The notes below the pieces were generated by a model, which saw only the letters and a list, made by a program, of their open reading frames with translations, had not been told where the DNA came from and did not search any database. A stretch of DNA of 9,527 nt, from NCBI GenBank assembly GCA_025352345.1, contig JANXTP010000287.1, forward strand, positions 1 to 9,527, in the 5' to 3' direction. Position numbers and translations under genes: made by a program. Shown here piece after piece: positions 6,277 to 9,527 of this stretch (position 1 is its first letter; every line of letters begins with the position of its first letter). This stretch comes from Burkholderiales bacterium. Its GTDB lineage: Bacteria > Pseudomonadota > Gammaproteobacteria > Burkholderiales > Burkholderiaceae_C.

Positions 6277-7740
6277 ATGTTCTCGCTGGACCGCTTTTCG
6301 TTCCACCAACTGCTGCTGGTCGCATTCCTGCTGATCGCCGGTCTGCTCAGTGCGGCGTCGCTGCGTGGGCTGTTCACGATCGAGGCGCTGATCACGCAAA
6401 GCAGTGACGGCGCGCAGCAGGCGGTGTCGCTCGGCGCCGCGGCACAGCGGCTGGCCGAGCGCAGCGTGACGATGGAGCGCGCGGCGCGGCAGTACCTGGT
6501 GCTCGACGACCCACTGCTGCGCCAGCGCTTCGACGACGCAGCGCGTGAAGCGGGTGATGCGTTGGACCAGCTGGCCACAGACACCCGCGACGTTGAACCG
6601 GCAACGGGCGACCGGACGGCCCTCGCCGACACGTGGCGCAAAACGCTGCTGACACTGCGCCAGCAGCTCAGCGGCGACGCCGACACGCTGCGCGACCGCG
6701 AACAAACACTCACCGCCGCCTTCCGCGAACTCGGCCAGATCAACATCGACCTCGCCGACCAGGTACGGCTGGCCACCGAGTCGCGCAATGCGGCGCTGCT
6801 GGAACGGCTGAAGTCGGGCCGCACCGAGCTGGCCCGACAGATCATCGCGGCGATCGCGGTGGCCGTGGGGCTGGCGCTGGCCTTCGGCATCTGGCTGGCG
6901 CGCCCGCTGAAGCGGCTGGAGTCGGCGATCGTCGGCCTGGGTGAAAACCGGCTCGACCAAGCGATCGACATGCGCGGCCCGGCCGACGTGCGCCAGCTCG
7001 GCCGTCGGCTCGAATGGCTGCGGCTGCGGCTGGCCGAGCTCGATGCCGACAAGGCGCGCTTCCTGCGCCATGTGTCGCATGAGTTGAAGACACCGCTGGC
7101 CGCGCTGCGCGAAGGCGTGGCGTTGCTGGAAGACGGCGTCACCGGCCCGCTGAACGAACCGCAGCGCGAGGTCGCGCGCATCCTGCGGCAGAACACCGCC
7201 GTGCTGCAGGCGCAGATCGAGGACCTGCTGCGCTTCAACACCGCGGCCTTCGACGCGCGCCGGCTGGTGCGCCGGCCGGTGGAATTGACAGCCCTGATCG
7301 CCAAGCAGATCGAAGTGCAAAAACTGCAATGGCAGGCGCGCAAGCTGAAGGTCAGCGTGACCGGCTGGCCGATGCAGGTGGAAGTCGATGCCGAGAAGCT
7401 GGGCACCGCCTTGGGCAACCTGCTGTCGAACGCGATCCGCTTCAGCCCGATCGGCGGGCGCATCGTCTTCGAGGTGTCGCGTTGGCCGGGCCGGGCGCGC
7501 ATCGACGTCACCGACGAAGGCCCCGGCGTTGCCGCAGTCGACAGGGCGCGGGTGTTCGAACCTTTTTTCCGCGGCGAGCGCCAGCCGCCCGACGCACCGC
7601 GCGGCAGCGGCATCGGCCTGTCCATCGTGCAGGAACTGGTGCGCGCGCACGATGGTCAGATCGATCTCCTGATGCACGACGAGAATTCGCCGCCAGGCGC
7701 CCATTTCCGGATTGAATTGCCCCATGTTCCTGACCGTTGA
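6277..7740 (+). CDS. glrK: Sensor histidine kinase GlrK (QseE)
   Basis: A 487-residue inner-membrane sensor kinase that phosphorylates GlrR. Two membrane helices (about residues 10-30 and 188-208) bracket a periplasmic region containing MERAARQYLVLDDPLL, very close to what I recall of enterobacterial QseE/GlrK (MERS.RQY.VLDDP.L). Next come a HAMP segment (about 209-255), the phospho-acceptor H-box FLRHVSHELKTPL (H268), and the ATPase boxes: N-box NLLSNAIRFSP (N385), G1 DEGPGV (413-418), F-box VFEPFFRG (426-433) and G2 GSGIGLSI (443-450). All catalytic residues are present. I chose ATG at 6277 because the first helix begins soon after it, as in the family. In-frame ATGs at 6247 and 6250, right after GAGGGA, would add 9-10 residues and remain possible. 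The next gene overlaps its end by 17 bases, indicating one operon. Confidence 0.93.
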   Translation: MFSLDRFSFHQLLLVAFLLIAGLLSAASLRGLFTIEALITQSSDGAQQAVSLGAAAQRLAERSVTMERAARQYLVLDDPLLRQRFDDAAREAGDALDQLATDTRDVEPATGDRTALADTWRKTLLTLRQQLSGDADTLRDREQTLTAAFRELGQINIDLADQVRLATESRNAALLERLKSGRTELARQIIAAIAVAVGLALAFGIWLARPLKRLESAIVGLGENRLDQAIDMRGPADVRQLGRRLEWLRLRLAELDADKARFLRHVSHELKTPLAALREGVALLEDGVTGPLNEPQREVARILRQNTAVLQAQIEDLLRFNTAAFDARRLVRRPVELTALIAKQIEVQKLQWQARKLKVSVTGWPMQVEVDAEKLGTALGNLLSNAIRFSPIGGRIVFEVSRWPGRARIDVTDEGPGVAAVDRARVFEPFFRGERQPPDAPRGSGIGLSIVQELVRAHDGQIDLLMHDENSPPGAHFRIELPHVPDR

Positions 7741-8449
7741 GGCCGCCCTGCGGCGGTATGCGCTGCGGCCGCTGGCCGGTGTTGTCGTGGTCGCTATGGC
7801 GATCGGTGTGTCGGGCTGCTCGGTATGGCGGCGCGAGCCCCCGCCGGTCGCCACGCCCGCGTCAGCGGTGATCGCCACGACGCCGCTGGTGATCGCCGCA
7901 GCACCGAGTCCGGTGCGTGAACCCATCGAAGCCGCCACACCCAGCGACCTGGCCTCACGACGCGCGCTGGCCGACCACGAACAGCTGCGCAACCTGCCGC
8001 CCAACGAACTGGCACAGGAAATTGTCCGCCTGAGTGCCCTGCCCCCGGCGCCCGACACTTCAATCGATCTAGCGATGGCGCTGTTGCTGACGCGCAATGG
8101 CGGTGAACAGAACCGTGCGATCGGCCTGATCGAACCGCTGGCCAAGGGCGCGAAACCGGAATCGGAACCGTGGCAACCGATCGCTCGGCTGCTGCTGGCC
8201 CGGCTGCAGGAACTGCGGCGGCTCGAAGACCTGCTCGACCGCCGCAACCAGGAGCTGCGCGACAGCCAGCGCGATGTCAAACAACTCAACGAGAAGCTGG
8301 AAGCCCTGAAGGCGATCGAACGCAGCCTCGCGCCACGTCCCACCTCGTCGGCCGCGCCCGGAGCTGCAGCCACCGCCGCATCGCCCGATGCGATCCCGTC
8401 AGCGGCACCATCACGCGCCAAGGCGACTCCGCGCAAGGCGCCTTCATGA
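7724..8449 (+). CDS. qseG: QseG-like outer-membrane lipoprotein of the glrK-glrR operon
   Basis: A 241-residue predicted lipoprotein. It has a basic N-terminus and hydrophobic helix (about residues 15-31), then the lipobox VSGC with the acylated Cys at 32. Ser at the next position favours outer-membrane sorting. A Pro/Ala-rich linker follows, then a helical domain, a charged coiled coil (about 157-202, ending in LKAIERSL) and a Pro/Ala-rich tail. Enterobacterial QseG, encoded between qseE and qseF, has the same order and a similar coiled-coil ending (DIERQL), so I assign it by position and architecture; overall identity is probably low. QseG is known to affect QseE signalling and, in enterohaemorrhagic E. 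coli, effector delivery; only the first is a fair guess here. ATG at 7724 is preferred over TTG at 7712. Its start lies inside the glrK end and its stop overlaps the ATG of the next small ORF, so translation is likely coupled throughout. Confidence 0.82.
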   Translation: MFLTVEAALRRYALRPLAGVVVVAMAIGVSGCSVWRREPPPVATPASAVIATTPLVIAAAPSPVREPIEAATPSDLASRRALADHEQLRNLPPNELAQEIVRLSALPPAPDTSIDLAMALLLTRNGGEQNRAIGLIEPLAKGAKPESEPWQPIARLLLARLQELRRLEDLLDRRNQELRDSQRDVKQLNEKLEALKAIERSLAPRPTSSAAPGAAATAASPDAIPSAAPSRAKATPRKAPS

Positions 8450-8511
8450 GCGCACCGGGCCGCTCCCGAGCGCTCATCCCGCAGCGCACAGCGCTGCGGG
8501 CAGTCCAATGA
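8446..8511 (+). CDS. 21-codon ORF coupled by ATGA overlaps between qseG and glrR
   Basis: The ATG overlaps the qseG stop (ATGA, 8446-8449) and the TGA overlaps the glrR start (ATGA, 8508-8511). The peptide begins MSAPGRSRAL and ends ALRAVQ; it is basic and matches no family I recognise. It could pass ribosomes from qseG to glrR by termination-reinitiation, or be a by-product of a short insertion. Nothing shows that the peptide itself has a function. Confidence 0.35.
   Translation: MSAPGRSRALIPQRTALRAVQ
8478..8500. repeat. Perfect 10-bp hairpin just before glrR
   Basis: CCCGCAGCGC and GCGCTGCGGG pair perfectly around an ACA loop, ending 7 bases before the glrR ATG. There is no T-run after it, so it does not look like an intrinsic terminator. 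In the mRNA it would cover the place where a ribosome-binding site is expected, and no Shine-Dalgarno sequence is visible there, so it may restrict GlrR synthesis unless ribosomes arrive from upstream. Confidence 0.6.
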
Positions 8512-9527
8512 GCGCCAAGCTGCTGGTCGTCGACGACGATGCCGACCTGCTGCAGCTGCTGTCGATGCGCTTGACCGCGGCCGGTTACCACGTGACCGGC
8601 GTCGGATCGGCCGAGGAGGCGCTGGCGCACCTGGAAGCCTCGCGGCCACAGCTGGTGGTCAGCGATGTGCAGTTGCCGGGCCGCGACGGCCTCGCGCTGT
8701 TCGACGAAATCCGCAAGCGGCACCCCGCCTTGCCGGTGATCCTGCTGACCGCGCACGGCACCATTCCCGACGCGGTCGAGGCCACCGCCCGCGGCGTGTT
8801 CACCTACCTGACCAAGCCCTTCGACGGCAAGGCGCTGCTCGACAAGATCGCCCAGGCACTGGCGCTCGGCGCGCCGACTGCCCACCCGATCGGCGCCGAC
8901 GAGGCCTGGCGCGCGCCGATCGTCAGCCGCTCGGCGGTGATGGCCGAGGTGCTGGCTGAAGCGAAGATGGTCGCTGCGTCGGATGCCAGCGTGCTGATCT
9001 GTGGCGAAAGCGGTAGCGGCAAGGAGTTGCTGGCCCAGGCGATCCACCGCGCCAGCCCGCGCGCGGCACAACCCTTCGTGGCGGTCAACTGCAGCGCCAT
9101 TCCCGAGGCACTGCTGGAATCGGAACTGTTCGGCCACGTCAAGGGCTCGTTCACCGGCGCGGTCGCGAACCACCGTGGGCTGTTCCAGGCGGCCGACGGC
9201 GGCAGCTTGTTCCTCGACGAGATCGGCGACATGCCGCCTGCGCTGCAGGTGAAGCTGTTGCGCGTGCTGCAGGAACGCTCGGTGCGGCCGGTCGGTGCCA
9301 ACCAGTCGCTGCCGATCGATGTGCGCATCCTGTCGGCCACCCACCGCGACCTCGATGCAGGGATGGCTCAGGGCCAGTTCCGCGAAGACCGTTACTACCG
9401 GCTGAACGTCGTCGCGCTGACCTTGCCGTCGCTCGGCGCGCGGCGCGAAGACATCCCGCTGCTGGCCAATCATTTCCTGTCGGCATTGAGCGAGAAGTAC
9501 GGCAAGCGCCTGAACGGTTTCGCACCC
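8508..9527 (+). CDS. glrR: Sigma-54-dependent response regulator GlrR (QseF), C-terminus beyond the window
   Basis: An NtrC-type activator, phosphorylated by GlrK, that opens sigma-54 promoters. The first 340 residues are present and open at the right edge; E. coli GlrR is about 444 residues. The receiver domain (1-120) has the acidic cluster D9-D11, phospho-acceptor D53 (VVSDVQLPG), T81 and K103 (LTKPF). The AAA+ domain starts near 135 and has Walker A GESGSGKE (166-173), the sigma-54 contact loop GSFTGA (213-218), Walker B SLFLDEIGD (233-241) and the arginine-finger region FREDRYYRLN (291-300). LFQAADGGSLFLDEIGDMP and the following LQVKLLRVLQERSVRP are very close to enterobacterial GlrR. 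The missing part should hold the end of the AAA+ domain and the helix-turn-helix. The usual GAFTGA loop is GSFTGA here. The start is set by the ATGA overlap with the preceding small ORF. Confidence 0.94.
   Translation, partial: MSAKLLVVDDDADLLQLLSMRLTAAGYHVTGVGSAEEALAHLEASRPQLVVSDVQLPGRDGLALFDEIRKRHPALPVILLTAHGTIPDAVEATARGVFTYLTKPFDGKALLDKIAQALALGAPTAHPIGADEAWRAPIVSRSAVMAEVLAEAKMVAASDASVLICGESGSGKELLAQAIHRASPRAAQPFVAVNCSAIPEALLESELFGHVKGSFTGAVANHRGLFQAADGGSLFLDEIGDMPPALQVKLLRVLQERSVRPVGANQSLPIDVRILSATHRDLDAGMAQGQFREDRYYRLNVVALTLPSLGARREDIPLLANHFLSALSEKYGKRLNGFAP

Larger units (their letters stand above)
8446..8515. repeat. Direct repeat ATGAGCGC bounding a 54-base linker insert
   Basis: ATGAGCGC occurs at 8446-8453, across the qseG stop, and again at 8508-8515, at the glrR start. 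Removing one copy and the 54 bases between them would leave a simple ATGA overlap of qseG with glrR, a likely ancestral arrangement. Start codons followed by AGC are common, so chance remains possible. Confidence 0.4.

Noticed and set aside
8010..8025. Sigma-54-like sequence TGGCACAGGAAATTGT
   Set aside because: It lies in the middle of qseG and lacks the GC of the -12 element.
8478..8500. Hairpin as an intrinsic transcription terminator
   Set aside because: No T-run follows and it sits 7 bases before glrR inside a coupled operon.
6187..8649. Long minus-strand open frame (about 820 codons) opposite glrK, qseG and the start of glrR
   Set aside because: Its product is low-complexity (Arg, Ala, Gln-rich) and matches no family, while the plus strand carries three well-recognised genes. 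Such antisense frames are common in G+C-rich DNA.

Overview
The window looks like part of a G+C-rich betaproteobacterial chromosome, probably Burkholderiales. Evidence is the strong G+C bias in the third codon position and a glrK-qseG-glrR cluster of beta/gammaproteobacterial type. This is an inference; no rRNA or other marker gene is present.

Left edge (1-771, minus strand): the N-terminal 257 residues of an HlyD/RND-type periplasmic efflux adaptor, cut by the window edge. Middle (791-6179, minus strand): a compact three-gene operon in the order mod, HEPN gene, res. Mod is a Type III DNA N6-adenine methyltransferase with DPPY before FAGSGTT. The next gene encodes a small HI0074/HepT-like HEPN protein with an RNQTSHTY (Rx4HxY) motif. 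The third encodes a Res helicase-endonuclease carrying an extra N-terminal minimal nucleotidyltransferase (MNT) domain with a GS-x10-DxD motif. HEPN and MNT proteins are known partners as RNase toxin and AMP-adding antitoxin, or as the HI0074/HI0073 pair. Here the antitoxin-like half is fused to the restriction subunit and the toxin-like half sits between mod and res, with near-zero spacing or overlaps throughout. This is the most unusual content: a Type III restriction-modification (R-M) system with a built-in HEPN-MNT module.

Right part (6277-9527, plus strand): the glrK (qseE) sensor kinase, a qseG-like outer-membrane lipoprotein and the glrR (qseF) sigma-54 activator, the last cut by the window edge. 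The lipoprotein and glrR genes are joined by a 62-base linker that contains a 21-codon ORF coupled by ATGA overlaps at both ends and a perfect 10-bp hairpin.

The R-M operon is bracketed by an imperfect direct repeat: the 5' end of the adaptor gene (755-780) has a degenerate copy just upstream of mod (6186-6218). This suggests that the R-M/HEPN-MNT operon was inserted between the adaptor gene and its original promoter region, leaving the adaptor 19 bases downstream of res. The target-recognition part of mod is clearly poorer in G+C than its surroundings, as expected if that part has been exchanged. No tRNA, rRNA, CRISPR array, insertion sequence or convincing terminator was seen. The only non-coding stretches are 772-790, 4299-4301 and 6180-6276; there is no gene-free stretch over 300 bases.
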